Below are positions 44,441 to 57,800 of a stretch of 64,000 bases of DNA, in pieces. Origin of the DNA: Metarhizium brunneum. Taxonomy: Eukaryota; Ascomycota; Sordariomycetes; Hypocreales; Clavicipitaceae. The position numbers and the translations under genes are program-made. The notes beneath the pieces are model-generated. The model did not search any database and was not told the DNA's origin. It was given only the letters and a program-made list of their open reading frames with translations. Position 1 is the first letter of the stretch, and every line of letters starts with the position of its first letter. The stretch covers positions 8,149,001 through 8,213,000 of the forward strand of contig NC_089422.1 in assembly GCF_013426205.1 (NCBI RefSeq). The letters are read 5' to 3'.

Positions 44441-46115
44441 TGAGGATGGGCGAGCGATGTACAGTGTAGATGAGGAGTTTATGGGGGGGTTCTTAACTAT
44501 CATAAGTATATGGTCAGCGTTGAAAGTTTTTTTTTAAGTGTATTTTTTCTCTTTATATTTTACCCGTTTTTTCGAAGCGAAATAGAAATTGTATGGTATA
44601 TTCTGATTCAGCCATCACATGTACTATATGGACTCTCCTACCTAGGTAGATATTGTTTTGATATGGGGCACGTCTTTTCCAAGCGGCATTTACTTGGGCA
44701 TATATATGCGTATCAGGACCAACATTTTGGAATTGACGGATGTATGCCACAGGGTACTTGCCCATAGACATTCTGAGCATTGAAGCCAGTTGTAGCCAAC
44801 AGGCCAACGACGTCAATTATGCGTGAAACTTTGACAGATCTAGCTAGGATGCGCAAAGACGAATGTCTGCGGAGTAGCTATCCCTCAATCCACTAGCTTT
44901 TAAAGTTTATTGCGGGTAGGACTACTTCTGCATCGTTTTAAGTTTGGATATGAGATGCACCACCGCTGTTGGCTTTGCTTTTCTTACTTACTTTACTTAA
45001 AGTAAGTCCTTTTAGGAGTCTGGCTTATAAAGTACCTGGGTACATACCGAGTATCAGGTAGTAGAGATACCAATTAACAGTACGGTACTCTATACCTGAG
45101 CTACCTACACAGGTCTCTCAGTCTTGGCTGCACCTATACAGAGTAGAGTGATAATAGCTGAATAGGCAATTTAGGATCTTTGTACTTGCCTTTATTTCCT
45201 TTATTGATACACTCAAGTACAATATTACTCATGTTAAATTTAGGTGTAAAATCGCTAATTATCGTGACTTTTATCATCCCACTGTGCTCGCCAGCCCCAA
45301 TCACAATTCTTAAGTATCAATTGATCCTAAAATTAATGGCTACAGCCACACTGCTTCAACCACCGCGCTTCTTTTAAGTAGTTGTCGTCTCCCGCCTTCG
45401 GATGCAAGCCAACTACTTAAGTAAGTACATACCTAACTTGCGCTAGCCCGCTTTTGGCCGTGGTATTTTTGGTCGGCCCTTGGGCGCCCAAGTACTTCGG
45501 CACATTGGCGCATGTCTCAAGGCTGACCAGCCTAGCGGACGGGCACTTGGACTGCCGCCTGCCTGTGGCGGATTGGGTTCTTGGTTACTTTGATGAACAA
45601 ATAGTCAATCCACTGTCACGACATCCACCTTCCCTTTTGTCAAACTTCTCGACTGCATCCTTGTTCTCATTTCGCGAATTCCTTTGTTGCCGCGATTCAG
45701 ACCCGACTGCAGCCATCTGATTATTGTGTATCGATCGGTAACAGCTCCCGCGGTACGCTCGCCACCTCCAGACGGCACCGTATCGCAGCCTTGGCCTCCG
45801 TTCCGACTCTGACTGACCTCGTGCATTATCCTTCAACCTGCATCTGCGCCGCACCTCAGCCTAACCACCCCCTTCAACAGTTCAAAACCGCACCCTATCC
45901 CGAAGCCGTCCCTTCCACTTCCGGCACCTGGACGCTTCTTCGAGACTTCCTCTCACCACTCTCGCCAATCTGCCTTGGCCGCTGTCGTCGTCGCAAATCC
46001 GACCTCTTGTCTCTGCCTCGTGTGCCGCGTGCTCCTTGGCCCGCACGACTCTTGACTCGAACCCCGCGCTGCCTGTTCGTGACGACCGCGGCCACGTCGT
46101 CTCTCCAGCAGAAGG
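44441..46115. other. 1.7-kb intergenic stretch rich in short palindromes
   Basis: It contains a 12-base perfect palindrome CTACCTAGGTAG (44638-44649) and clusters of ACTTACTTT/AAGTAAGT strings at 44985-45008 and 45413-45430. The right third (45640-46115) is pyrimidine-rich and is probably the leader of the cullin gene. No gene is seen. Confidence 0.5.
44638..44649. repeat. 12-bp perfect palindrome CTACCTAGGTAG
   Basis: This sequence equals its own reverse complement. Related partial copies (CTACCTAGG) occur at 25761 and 42532. It is a second palindrome family beside TACGGAGTA; function unknown. Confidence 0.8.
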
Positions 46116-48730
46116 ATGGCTGCACGCATGGCTACTCCTAGCCAGATGCCTCCAGTCCCGAATAGGGAGGACATTGGGGCGACGTAAGATGCTCCTCCCC
46201 GACCGCTGCTGACCGACAAAACATGGCTGACCTGTCGTGCATCTCAGATGGCATTATCTCCAGTCTGGCATCACTCGTATCATGAACGAGCTAGAGAGAG
46301 GAATCGACATGCAAATGTACATGGGTGTCTACACGTGCGTGCTTTCCCGTCTCTGCTCATCAAGCTCTCACCTTCAGCATGATTGTAGAAATAATAATGT
46401 GCTGACTTGCCATCATACACAGCGCCGTGCACAACTTTTGCACCTCACAAAAGGCTGTTGGTCTCACCGGGCCAGCCATGCAGTCCAACCACCGTGGTGG
46501 TAAGTTCTCACATAACAGGCCGATGCGTTGACGCCTTCGACGGTCAGTCTCAGCTAATCCTCTCTTTCGTGCGTAGCCCATCTCCTCGGTGAAGAACTCT
46601 ACAACAACCTCATTACCTACCTCCAGAAGCATCTTGAAGATCTTGTCGAGGCATCCAAATCGCACACCGACGAGGCACTGCTGGCATACTACATCAAGGA
46701 GTGGAGTCGATACACCAATGCGGCAAAATACATCCACCATCTCTTCCGATACTTAAACCGTCACTGGGTCAAGAGAGAAATCGATGAGGGAAAAAAGAAC
46801 GTGTACGATGTCTATACTCTGCACCTCGTGCAATGGCGCAAGGTTTTGTTCGAACAGGTCTCCGGAAAGGTAATGGACGCCGTTTTGAAGCTAGTGGAAA
46901 AGCAGCGAAATGGCGAGACGATTGAGCACAACCAGATCAAACAAGTTGTCGACTCCTTTGTATCCCTTGGTCTGGACGAAGCCGACATGTCGAGGTCTAC
47001 ATTGGACGTTTACCGTTACTACTTTGAGAGGCCTTTTTTGGAAGCTACCGCAGAATTTTACACCGCCGAATCGAAACAATTTGTCGCCGAAAATAGCGTT
47101 GTTGAATACATGAAAAAGGCCGAAGTACGATTGGCCGAAGAAGAGGAAAGGGTCGTCATGTATTTGCATCAGGACATCGCGGTCCCATTGAAGAAGACTT
47201 GCAACACGGCTCTGATTGCCGAACACTCAACGTTGCTGCGGGAGGAATTCCAGGTCCTGTTGGACAATGAACGAGAGGAAGACATGGCTAGAATGTATAA
47301 CCTTCTCTCCAGAATCCCTGACGGCCTGGACCCATTGCGGACTAAATTCGAAAAGCATGTGCTCAAGGCTGGTCTCGCAGCTGTTCAGAAGGTACAGTCC
47401 TCGGAAGGTGACAAGCTTGAACCCAAAGTGTATGTGGATGCGCTACTCGAGGTGCACTCCCAGTATCAGTTATTGGTCAAGCAAGCATTCAATGACGAGC
47501 CAGAGTTTACCCGCTCGCTTGACAACGCATGCAGGGAGTTTGTCAATCGCAACGAAGTATGCAAGGATACTTCCACAAAGTCACCGGAGCTCCTAGCCAA
47601 GTATACCGACGTCTTACTCCGTAAGAGTAGCACCAGTATAGAAGAAGGCGATTTGGAGCGGACTTTGACCCAGATTATGACCGTTTTCAAATACATCGAA
47701 GACAAGGATGTATTCCAGAAGTATTACTCCCGGATGTTGGCCCGACGCCTCGTTCATAGCAACTCGTCATCGGATGACGCTGAAACGAGCATGATTAGCA
47801 AGCTCAAGGAGGCATGTGGTTTTGAATATACCAATAAGCTACAACGCATGTTCCAAGACATGCAGATCTCAAAGGACTTGAACAAAGACTTCCGGGGCCA
47901 CCTAGAAAGCGTTGACTCACTCAAGACTGTTGACTCAACCTTCTCAATTTTGGGTACCGGTTTCTGGCCACTGCAAGCGCCATCGACGCATTTTCACCCG
48001 CCTGTGGAAATTGCCACAGAAATTGAGCGCTTTTCGCGATTCTACAAGCACAAGCATGACGGGCGCAAATTGACGTGGTTGTGGCATTTATGCAAAGGTG
48101 AAGTCAGGGCGGGATATTGCAAGAACAGCAAAACGCCATTCACATTCCAGGTTTCAATCTACCAAATGGCTATTCTTTTGCTATTCAACGAGAAGGACAC
48201 CTACACATATGATGACATGGTCACGGCAACACAACTGAGCACTGAAGTTTTGGATCAAGCACTGGCCGTCATCCTCAAGGCCAAAGTGCTGTTGATGGAT
48301 GGAGGTTCGGGCGAAAGACCTAAACCAGGAAGGTCCTTCAGTCTTAACTACGAGTTCAAGAGCAAGAAGATTCGCGTCAACCTCAATCTGGGTGGTGTCA
48401 AGGAGGCTAAGCAAGAAGAGACGGAGACTAACAAGACCATTGAGGAGGATCGCAAGTTGGTCCTTCAGGTAAGCACACCCACATCCCAAAGTGTTTCTCA
48501 AGATGGAGAAGTGGATGGCACTTTTCTAACCTTGTCGACAGTCGGCCATTGTCCGAATCATGAAGGCACGAAAGAAGATGAAACACACTCAACTTGTCAG
48601 CGAAACCATCAACCAGATTCGTTCGAGATTTGTTCCCAAAGTTGGTGACATCAAGAAATGTATTGAGATCCTGCTGGACAAAGAGTATCTTGAACGCCTG
48701 GATGACGATGAACTGGGCTACCTCGCATAG
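46116..48730 (+). CDS. CUL1: Cullin-1 scaffold of SCF ubiquitin ligases
   Basis: Model: exons 46116-46183, 46248-46334, 46423-46499, 46577-48468 and 48542-48730; 770 residues. A second ATG at 46128 in the same frame would give 766. The N-terminal cullin repeat starts '[20 protein letters not shown]' and '[18 protein letters not shown]', the adaptor-binding face that holds Skp1-F-box proteins. The cullin homology domain follows. The last exon encodes the neddylation domain with '[19 protein letters not shown]', whose Lys in I-M-K is the NEDD8 site, and the protein ends 'ELGYLA' as in cullin-1. It links F-box adaptors to the RING protein Rbx1 to build SCF ligases controlling cell cycle and development. 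Three short 5' exons were placed by frame and splice sites. Confidence 0.95.
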
Positions 48731-49460
48731 TGTCATATCCCAACCGCACTCCTCCACAGTATGAGCAGCAACGACCACGGTTTTGGCGAATTATTTGCAA
48801 TGGCAAAACTACGAGTTACACCAAAAGGATATATTGCTGCCTACCCGGTTCCTCTTGTTATATTATCTCAAGCGCATTGGGCATCCACTTTCCTCGCCAC
48901 GATTGCATAAGTGCCGACTGTTTCAGGGAAACGATTGCGTTCTTCCCTTTGCGACGGCATATTATCTGGAATGGGTAGCATCCGTAGAGTATATTGAAGA
49001 AAAAAAGACATTACTAAACGTAACTCTCATATTATTTCGACTCCAGGGTATTACTCGCCGTATGGAATGGGCCGACTACGGCACAGCATGATTCCGCTTC
49101 GTGTTATATTTGCTGGGTGGAGATGGGCAAGCCGGATAGGAGCAGGTTGCATGGGCAAAGAGAATGGATGGGTTTGAAGACAAGAGCAGGGTAGTGTGAA
49201 TGGACAAAGAAGAAAGAAAGAAAGAAGAGAAAGGTGATGCAGACATGCAGCGAGTAAGCAGTAGATAGATAATACACGAAATGTCCATTCACCATGAGCA
49301 AACTATGGGCCTCGTGATCGACGCGGTGAACTATTCTATTAAGAAAGAGATTTTACAAAACCCATTGGCAGTAAATACCCATCTCTTTTATATGTCAAGT
49401 GAATGCTCTTTCCCTTCCGCACCAGCACTACTAAATCGATTACAATGCCAATCAATGACG
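48731..49460. other. Convergent 3' region, CUL1 / AVL9
   Basis: Both genes end here. A purine-rich run (GAAAGAAAGAAAGAAGAG) lies at about 49210-49230. No gene is seen. Confidence 0.6.
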
Positions 49461-51856
49461 CTACTCGCTGGCTTTGACTTCCGTGCCCTTGCCCTCCGAC
49501 GTGTCATCCATGCCCCCCTTCTCACTCATCTTTGCACCCATAACATCCTCCTGCTGGAACCCATCGTTGTTCAATTTGGGCGTAACATCCTCGTCCTTTT
49601 GTTTGTGGCTCACCTTTTCGGGTGACCCCATGACGTCTTGAAAGGAATCATCCATTTCTGAAGATCCCGAGACAGGTCGCTCAGAGGTTTTGCTTAGAAT
49701 ACTCTCGCTGAAACTGGCGTGTGTAGCGTGTCTCTTGGGGTCGTCTGTGCTCGTGGACCGCGAATCAGGCGGGCTTACCATTTGGTAGTCTTTGTCGATA
49801 GGACTAGTGGAAATAGGGGGATTGTTGTGCGTGCTGGGGGAGGGGGATTTCTTGCCGCCCCAGCCAGACGCCCAGCCGCCTGTTTTACGTTTGTCCCCGG
49901 CCCATGTTGCCCAGCTGGACATGTAGGCGGATGCTTTGGCGCCAACCGAGTTCATTGTTTGTTGGGCTTTGGTGAGATCCACCGGATACTGAGATTTCTC
50001 TGTGGAAGATTTCGGGTTGGTTGTTTGGGTACGCGAGTCTTCTGCACGACGCCGTTGGGATTCCCGCAGGTATTCCACGTCAGAATAGAGCTTGTTTAAC
50101 ATGGTGGAGGCCTTTTCGCGGCCCGCGGCGAGGTTGCGACCGAGTATATCGCGGCCCTGAGCGAGGCGCTCGTCGAGATGGAGATCTTTGATCTGATCGG
50201 CGACACGGCGTTGAATGTCGTCGATAGTGAGACCCCCAGCACAAGGATGTTTTGGTTCCGAGACGGCGAACAGGTTTGTGTCAGTGTGAGCGTCCCATAT
50301 ACGGTAGTTTTCAGTCTTTTTCCATGCTTCTACCCATTCGGAGCCAAAGTCTACGGCAGGATCGCTGTCAGCGCCGAGGGTAGAGGGATCTTCGCCTTGG
50401 CTAATGAGAAAATTGCGGAACTTGACGGATGATATAAGACCCAGCATGTACGCCTCGAACTGTGATCTGATGAACTCTTCACTTCCAATGTACTGCATAT
50501 TCTTGGGTCTGCTAGGATTGGCCTCGTCCCATGTTTCGTTGACCTCATGGGTTAGAAAGTCTATCCAGCGACGGTCTGCAGGTGTCAGGGCTAGCGCCGC
50601 CTTGAGAGAGGGCGATGTGATGCTGACGGTGTCTTCGTCCAAGTTGATGAGGACATCGCTGTATCTATCCTTTTGCTGAAGCAAGAGCGAATTGGTGCTG
50701 CCGACAATGTATGACTTGGTGCCAAAGTCGGCTAAAATGTCAAGTTGTTGCAACGGTGTGTAAGGTCCGAAAAAGCCACCCTAGGAACTGTGTTAGTTGA
50801 AGTAGCTACGGAGATGTGTGTGTGTGTGTTCCGACCTTGCCAAAGATTTGCAGTGGGAGTCCCATGAAAGTCAAAAGTGAGTTTCGATTGCTACTCTGTA
50901 ATGTTGTAGGTTTGGCAAGCTTCTTCTCGTAGCTGTCCAGTTCCGGGTCGGCACAGTCTTGCAGATTGCGGATCAAGCCAGGTATCAGAGATATGAGAGA
51001 AAACTGCACCATGCACAGCCTATCACACCTCGAGCCGAAGAAAAGCATCTGAAAGTCATTAGCTTAGCAAAATGCAAAGGGCATACTGGGCATACCTTTG
51101 GCTGGAGCAAGCAACATTTCAATAACACTAGCGCTTGCCACTTAAACTCATGTATGAACTCCCGCAAACTCATTCCTAAGTGCTGGTCACGCTCAGTATC
51201 CTCCTCCACGAGGCCCCTAGCCTTTTCGTCAGCGAGGCTTTCTTGAAACCGTCGCAGGATCTCGGTGTCTGTGAATTCCCGTTGGGCAAACCATGCTTGG
51301 GTGACAATGCTGAGGCGCTCACGCAACATGCCAAAAGACTGTGGACTGTCCGCAATTACGACCACAGCTTTTTGCACTGTTGATCTGGTAACATCAGCAG
51401 GGCGGTTAATTAACTGAGCCGAATCCAATTGCCGTGTACATGATATTCCGAACAGCGATGTGGCAGGTTCCGTATTGGTCTTTGGTTTCAGTAGCGTAAA
51501 GTACGAAAAATCTTCTTCAGAGCTAGTATTTCGGTCAGCAACACCGCTCCTCCATTCGAGGACAGCAAGGGTCCTAGCACTACGTACGCATGAGCTCCGT
51601 CACTCAGTGCCATGAATGGCAATAGTGGCCAGTTATATTTAATAGCCGGATCGACTCCCTCGTCAGCACCAAACCACGTCTCCACCTCGGGTCCCCGAGC
51701 ATGATGAAATCCTACAACAGTTACGAGCGGCGAGAATCCACTGCCCGCTGGGCTGTCCGTATTGACAAGGCTGATAGGGGTCAATGCCGGCTCAACATCT
51801 GCTCCATCCGGAGAGTTCGCACCATTGTGCTTGTATTTGATGTCCTCGGATGTCAT
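49461..51856 (-). CDS. AVL9: AVL9-type late secretory pathway protein (DENN-related)
   Basis: Model: exons 51856-51588, 51522-51096, 51048-50836 and 50780-49461; 742 residues. The frame is open beyond 51856 but without an ATG, so this start is favoured. The conserved part reads 'VVGFHHARGPEVETWFG', 'LPFMALSDGAHA', 'DFSYFTLLKP', 'TSLFGISCTRQLD', 'RPADVTRSTVQKAVVVIA', and, after the introns, 'LPLQIFGKGGFFGPYTPLQ' and 'GTKSYIVGSTNSLLLQQKD'. This is the Avl9 family, related to DENN proteins that handle Rab GTPases. Yeast Avl9 is needed for exocytic transport from the Golgi to the cell surface. The C-terminal about 230 residues are polar and probably disordered. The third donor is a weak GTCGGA followed by an (AC)n run. 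Confidence 0.88.
50815..50829. repeat. (GT)n dinucleotide run in AVL9 intron
   Basis: Seven to eight GT units, read as (AC)n on the gene's strand, lie a few bases after the weak donor site of the last AVL9 intron. Confidence 0.85.
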
Positions 51857-54800
51857 CGTTTCGAGCCTTGACCGCAGCCGCAATCGTTGATCCGTAATCA
51901 GTGTCCGTACAGGTTAGAAAAGAGTGGCTTGCCAATACTATGAATTCGCCATATGCAGGATGATTGATCCGAGCGTCCAACTTGATGATAGCGATCTGCT
52001 TGCAAGTGCCTCGCTCAAAGTAGAGTGTCAGCCAAGCAAATAGACACATATGCATATATACAGTCCCCGTCGACAACGAGTTGATCGGGTGTGCCAGGGA
52101 TCCAGCGTCTCGTGATGTTTTCTGGTCTACCACCTAAAGCAATGGCAATGGCAGGCTTTGTCCTGCTTTGTCCTGCTCGGGCCAGCAATATTGTACAGTT
52201 CGGAAGGCAGCGTTCGAGATACAGGTGGCAGGAAATGGGAAAACCGAAACGAATGGTCGACAGTGTCTTGCCTCCGCCCAGTCGGCTCTTCGACGTCGTG
52301 TAAAGTATGGAATATGCAAGATGAAGTGTCAATGCGGTGGAGACGCGGGTGTGTGTCTGGCAGCGATATCGTTGGATGGCGCAGTAATGATGGGTCAAAT
52401 CTCGCCGCCGGCGCAATAAGCACTAGAGAGTGGACAGGATTGTTTTCCCTCAGTTTGTAGCCTTATCTAGGCGCCTCGTGATGCCTTCTGGGCGTAGGCA
52501 TGTGTTGACAATGTGACATCAGGAGCAAACATGGCACAGGGTCCCGGAAATTGGCGTGGTTGCACAGAACAGAGAGCTAGCCAGCTTAACAAAGAGGATT
52601 GAGCAAAGAAGTTGCCCCGCCAAGCTTAAACGGGAAGCACGCCCCCACCTACTCTACCCATCCGGCCACTGACCTATCACGTGCGTCGATGCCGGGCTGG
52701 TTCAGTGTAGTAGGCGTCTAGGGTAGGATGCAGCGCGCCCAAGAACAAGTCGATACATTCATATCGTCGTGTAAGCCTTGAAAACACTTGCTTTGGTCGG
52801 CTGAATTGATAAATAGACGTGTGAATATGTTCAGACATGCCATAATGATGGCTCACCAAAAGAGGAAAGGACATGTGATAATTTCAGACCTTACCCTGGA
52901 GGAGGCGAATGCAGATGCTGTGGCACTTGGATCTACGCGCTTTACAAATATGAAGTATTGGCACTTGACTACCCGACTAGGAGATTATTTCTAATGTATC
53001 ACCATAGATGTCTTCTAAATCAACGCAACTCTTTGGTAGCCTTGAGAGAGCTTGGCTCATTGTTTACTTTCTAGTTGGCTGCTGCCATTATGTCCAGCCA
53101 ATTGTCAGCTCACCTCTGTCGTTGCAGCATTAATATTTTGACCGAACAGCTTCCAACCTTCAGATAAGCTTTTGCAGCCTGGCCCTGCAGGGTTCAGAAT
53201 GGGTTCATGCGGATGGTTATTTCAACTGGGTTTAGCCCTGCATGTGTGGTTTCGGGGCAACCAAGCATTTTATGTTATTTTCTTGACTCTTTTTCGGTGG
53301 TAACATGACACATTCGGACAGCTGTGAGGGTGAATGTGCTTGGCACTCGTACGTCCCTCTGAAGCACTACAATACGGTGTGATAATGTTATATAACTCAT
53401 GAAGGAATAGAAATTTCGAGGAATCAGCGCATTGTCTAGTGTATCTCCGATGCAGACTCTTGATCAACTTCTCCTAGCATTTGCTGTGTCGAGTATTCGA
53501 CTGGCCAACTATTCGCCCAAGTTAACGCGCTTACTCTCAGGGATGTTATGTGTTTCGGCTATTAGTCAAGCTAGCCAGACACAAAAGGGTGCATTTTATG
53601 TGTAGAGTTTATGAGAGTCTCCTGTGATTATCAAAAGAAGAAAGCAGGATCCGCTCAATCTGTACCTGTAGACTGTCATCTCCGAATACACAGAACCCAC
53701 CATGAAGACACCAGGTATGTGCGGCAGGCGCATGAACAACGGACCAGGTGGTGTCTATCAGCACTAAAAGATCCAAGAGATGTGAGAAAAAGAAGACAAG
53801 AAAGCGGGAGCTAAAGGGATGGATAGCGAGAATGCCGGCAGATCTGTTGAAGAAAGCGCATGATCCATGAATTGGAGTTGGGTTTGGCTATTGTTGCGGT
53901 CGTGGTACTAGTAGTAGTTGTAGTAGAAGATGCAGATGGCTGTTATTACTTCTCGGCACGGTCCGCATATCCCCAGTCGAGGATATTTGAAACCAAGATC
54001 AAGAGGGGGCGGACTCGTAGTCTCGTACTCCGTACTGAGAGTCACATGAAGCGGCGATCTCTCTGCGCCAAGTCTGACATGATGCAGGGACGAAGTTACT
54101 TGCTCGCTCCGTACTCTGTACCAAGTCATTTGGCTAAAGATGTGAAACGAAAGATCAGCTTGCCGCCAGACTTTGGTTTTTGAACGAAATACGGAGTACC
54201 ATGATTGATGAATGTTCCCTGATTTTTCTAGTCAATTTCGTTTGAGCAAGCACTTGAGGGCCATTTGACACTTGGACCCTTGGGTAGTGGCTCTGCAATA
54301 AGTTTCGGGCGAAGCCTACTTGATATGATCTGCGCACTTGAAATACGTCTTGATATGGAATCTGGCTTCATGGTTCGCAATAATAAGGCGATGCAGGACA
54401 CCACGTCGTCGGAGGGGATTCCAAATTTCCCACATGCACCGGACCGCTTGTCCAATCAGTGAGGCCCAATGCCAATCTCTTAGTAGCAGTTACATGTACA
54501 AGCCACATGCTTATTTATGCACGACACCGTATTAGGCTGCTGAAGGCCAGGGGCGTTGGAGGGGGTCTCGGGACGCCCAAGGTTTTTGGCGTGGCTGCAT
54601 GTGCCTTCATCTTCATCAATTTTCGCACTCTGCGCAATCAGCACACGTCGACGTTGTCCTGAGTCTTGACTCTTGATATTGGTCTGTGGCTGGTCCACAC
54701 CCGACCACCACCAAATCGCATTTCCAGTACTAATGATTCCAACCCACCAAAGGGGGCCCCTTGACAGGGGGGCTCGAGGTGCTTGATTTCATGTTTTGCT

Positions 54801-57800
54801 GAGGGGAGTACTCCGTAGTTTTGTGCTGTTGACATTGCGACGGGCCTGAGGTTGTATTGTGCACGTCTGGCGTCCACGTTGTGTTGCAATGGGCATGAGA
54901 CAAAGCCTCGTCTTCATGGAATATGGCCACTACGTACTCCGTACTCCTCGAGACATGCCGTTACCTGGTTTCACAAAAGGGCCCCAGCCATACACACACA
55001 TGCACCTTGTGTCCTCACATTGTAACCCAGTTCCTGGTCTGTGGTGCTTCCGCGGCATACAGAATGCAGCTTCCAGCACATGGGGTTGCCATCCTGAAGA
55101 GACGGTAACACGTGGATGGTGCCGGATTAAACCGAACTGTCACTTTAAAGCTGGTCCGGCAGCGACTACGGAGTACACATTCCTTTTGTTAGTTCTGCAG
55201 TAGTACTCCGTAACTTCTGCAGAGTTCAATACCGAGGCCGGCGGTACAGGAAACTTGACCCAGGCCACAACGGTTTGGGTCCATTGGGCCACGTGTAAAC
55301 CCATGTCGCATCTGGTCAACTGCTGGGATTCCGCTCCATGTGTTGTAATGGCCCCTGGTGGCTCATGTCTAATAAAAGAAGGGAACATGCTTAATACATA
55401 CTATTCAGTTCGCCTTGTAAAAAATGAGATTATAAGTCACGCGAACACCTTGTGCAAGTAGTCGATGAGTGTCTAGGTTTATCATTCGTGGTGTGAATCC
55501 GAATCAATGGAACCTGAATAGCCTCAACGATGCCAATGATTCTTGCGTCTTGCTGACACCCTGCGTAAATATTAGAGATGTACATGCTCCGTACTTGGTA
55601 AAAGTTGCACATGGATGTGGAAGAAGTGACAAAACAACATCCTCCCCATCGCTACCATGGACGCCGGCTGCGGACACTGGGTGGAGGTTTCACCTTGCTT
55701 CAACAGGATGCCGTGGCGATCTTGTCTTGGGTCCCTTGATCGCCATGCCAGTCTGAGCTCTCGCGTCTCGCCCGGCTGAGTTGCCACGCGCCAATCATGG
55801 CAACGTCCGCCTAGTCCGTCGCTCCGATGGATTCTGGCTTCTGTATTTCGTATTCCGTGGCTGTTTATGGCACGGTAAGAAAGTAAGACTGCGTGGATGA
55901 AGTCCGGGGTGAAATTTTAGACCTCGTGGACTGTAAGACAGTGAGTGCTAGAGCCAGGCCGCCGACTCTTGGGTCTTGCAGTAGTACTGTGTGTTGTGTC
56001 CCTCAGAGCGCAGCATGCATAGCAGCAGTACCAGACGATGTATGGCAGCCTCATGAGTTGGTTGGTGGCGCCGTGCAAGCCATGATGCGTTGTGTTTGAA
56101 CAACAGCTTCAAGAGGAAGCTTCGAGGTCGCGTTTCTGAACACTCTTGTGCCCCCCTGTCGGCTTATGTGCGTGATGGACGGCTAGATGTGTTTCTATGG
56201 CACACCAACGGTAGCTGATGTTTCGCACGAGCCTCGAACTAGTAACTCAATAATTCGTGTCTAGCATGTACTGTCAGTGGCCAATGAACGACAGGACAGC
56301 AACATGTCGACCATATCCTCCGTAGGGATGGACATAGTACATACTGTATGTACGTCGTCGAGACGAGGTATGGCCGCGTTTATCTGGGCGCAATTTCCAG
56401 TCCGAGGTCCTGGCTGTCAGAATAGAGATGACTACCCGTCAGCGACTAATAAGTGCGGGTAGTATGCTGAGACATCAACGGCATCGTGGTCTAGCTTCGA
56501 CACGACTCCATCATCCAGGTGGGTCTGTCGTCAAGGAACGGTGGGCTTTAGCTGCTTAGTCATACCAAGTCAGCTTGCAGGATGGCGGCTTCTTGGAAGC
56601 CTTGCTGAGATGACCATGGGTTTCAAGGCTGGCCAAGTGGCTGTTCTGGCCGCCAACCATTTCAATATTCCGATAGACATTGGCAAACTGGCAAGCTTCT
56701 TACATGGACACAGGGGCCAACACCAGCAATTTGTGCGGTTTTGCAGGCCAACCAGCAAATTGTTCTCCACAGTGTCATTTTTACTCCGTCCCTGTTCTAA
56801 CCTCGCTCTAGCGCGCCCGCCCGACCGGACATGGAGAATATCCCACAGACGTGGCAATGGTATGAACAGGGGTACACAAATGGTGGGAGTGGTAGTACTC
56901 CGTACTGCGAGCATGGGCGGCCGTCCACCATCCAAAAGAGAAAACAACGGCGAAACGATTTGACAGAACAAGCTTGCCGAGATATGATCATCAGTCCCAG
57001 TAATGACTAGTTCGTACATTACTCAGTACACAGGCCATCGCCATGATCTCCCGACCTTCAACGCGCCTTTCCTGCAGGTCATCGAAAGCCACCAATAGTG
57101 CTGAGCTCTCTACCATTAGCGAGGCCAGATGGGCTGAGCTGACTCGAATGCTGCCTGTTCATCCGAATTGCCCGTTGCCAGGTTGTTCCCGGCTTCGAGA
57201 AGATACATACATATACACACACGCGCGCGCGCACAGCAAGTATTTCTCAGTAGCCAACCTAAGAAACTAAGGCCTAGACGCGCAATCACCAACCAGCCCC
57301 ATACGAACGATGGACAGATTGGGTAAATGAGCTAGGCCATCTATTTCTACATGGTTGGTGTATCCAGGAATTGTGAGATTCAGGATGTGCCTCACAAAAA
57401 AAGAACCAACAGCAGCAACAACAACAACCAGGAACCTAGTAGAGTCGTCGTTTCGCATGTGTTCAGAAGATAGGCGCGGGTCATGGACTCGAACTCGACC
57501 TGTGAGTACCTCTGTATTGAGTCTTCCATTGTCGCATGCCGGAAGTGTGTTCAAAACCCAAAACGATGCATGCGCGCAGCGTGGAGTCCATCCGGGATGC
57601 CACAAAACAGAAACTATCTACGGAGTACAGCATGTACATACAGATGCACTCTGTACAATGTACTGGTATCTTTGTCTGATTGTTGTACTATGCCACCTCG
57701 GTGCCTCATGGCACCAACCATCCACACCAGGTCCTCCCGCTGAGGCTGCGAGTTGCTGCATTTCGTCCCAGGCCTCCGACAATGAGCACTCCTGAATGTG

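Noticed and set aside
53860..54183. 107-codon plus-strand frame with a Val-rich start
   Set aside because: The Val run comes from a simple GTAGTAGTA-type repeat; the rest shows no coherent protein features.
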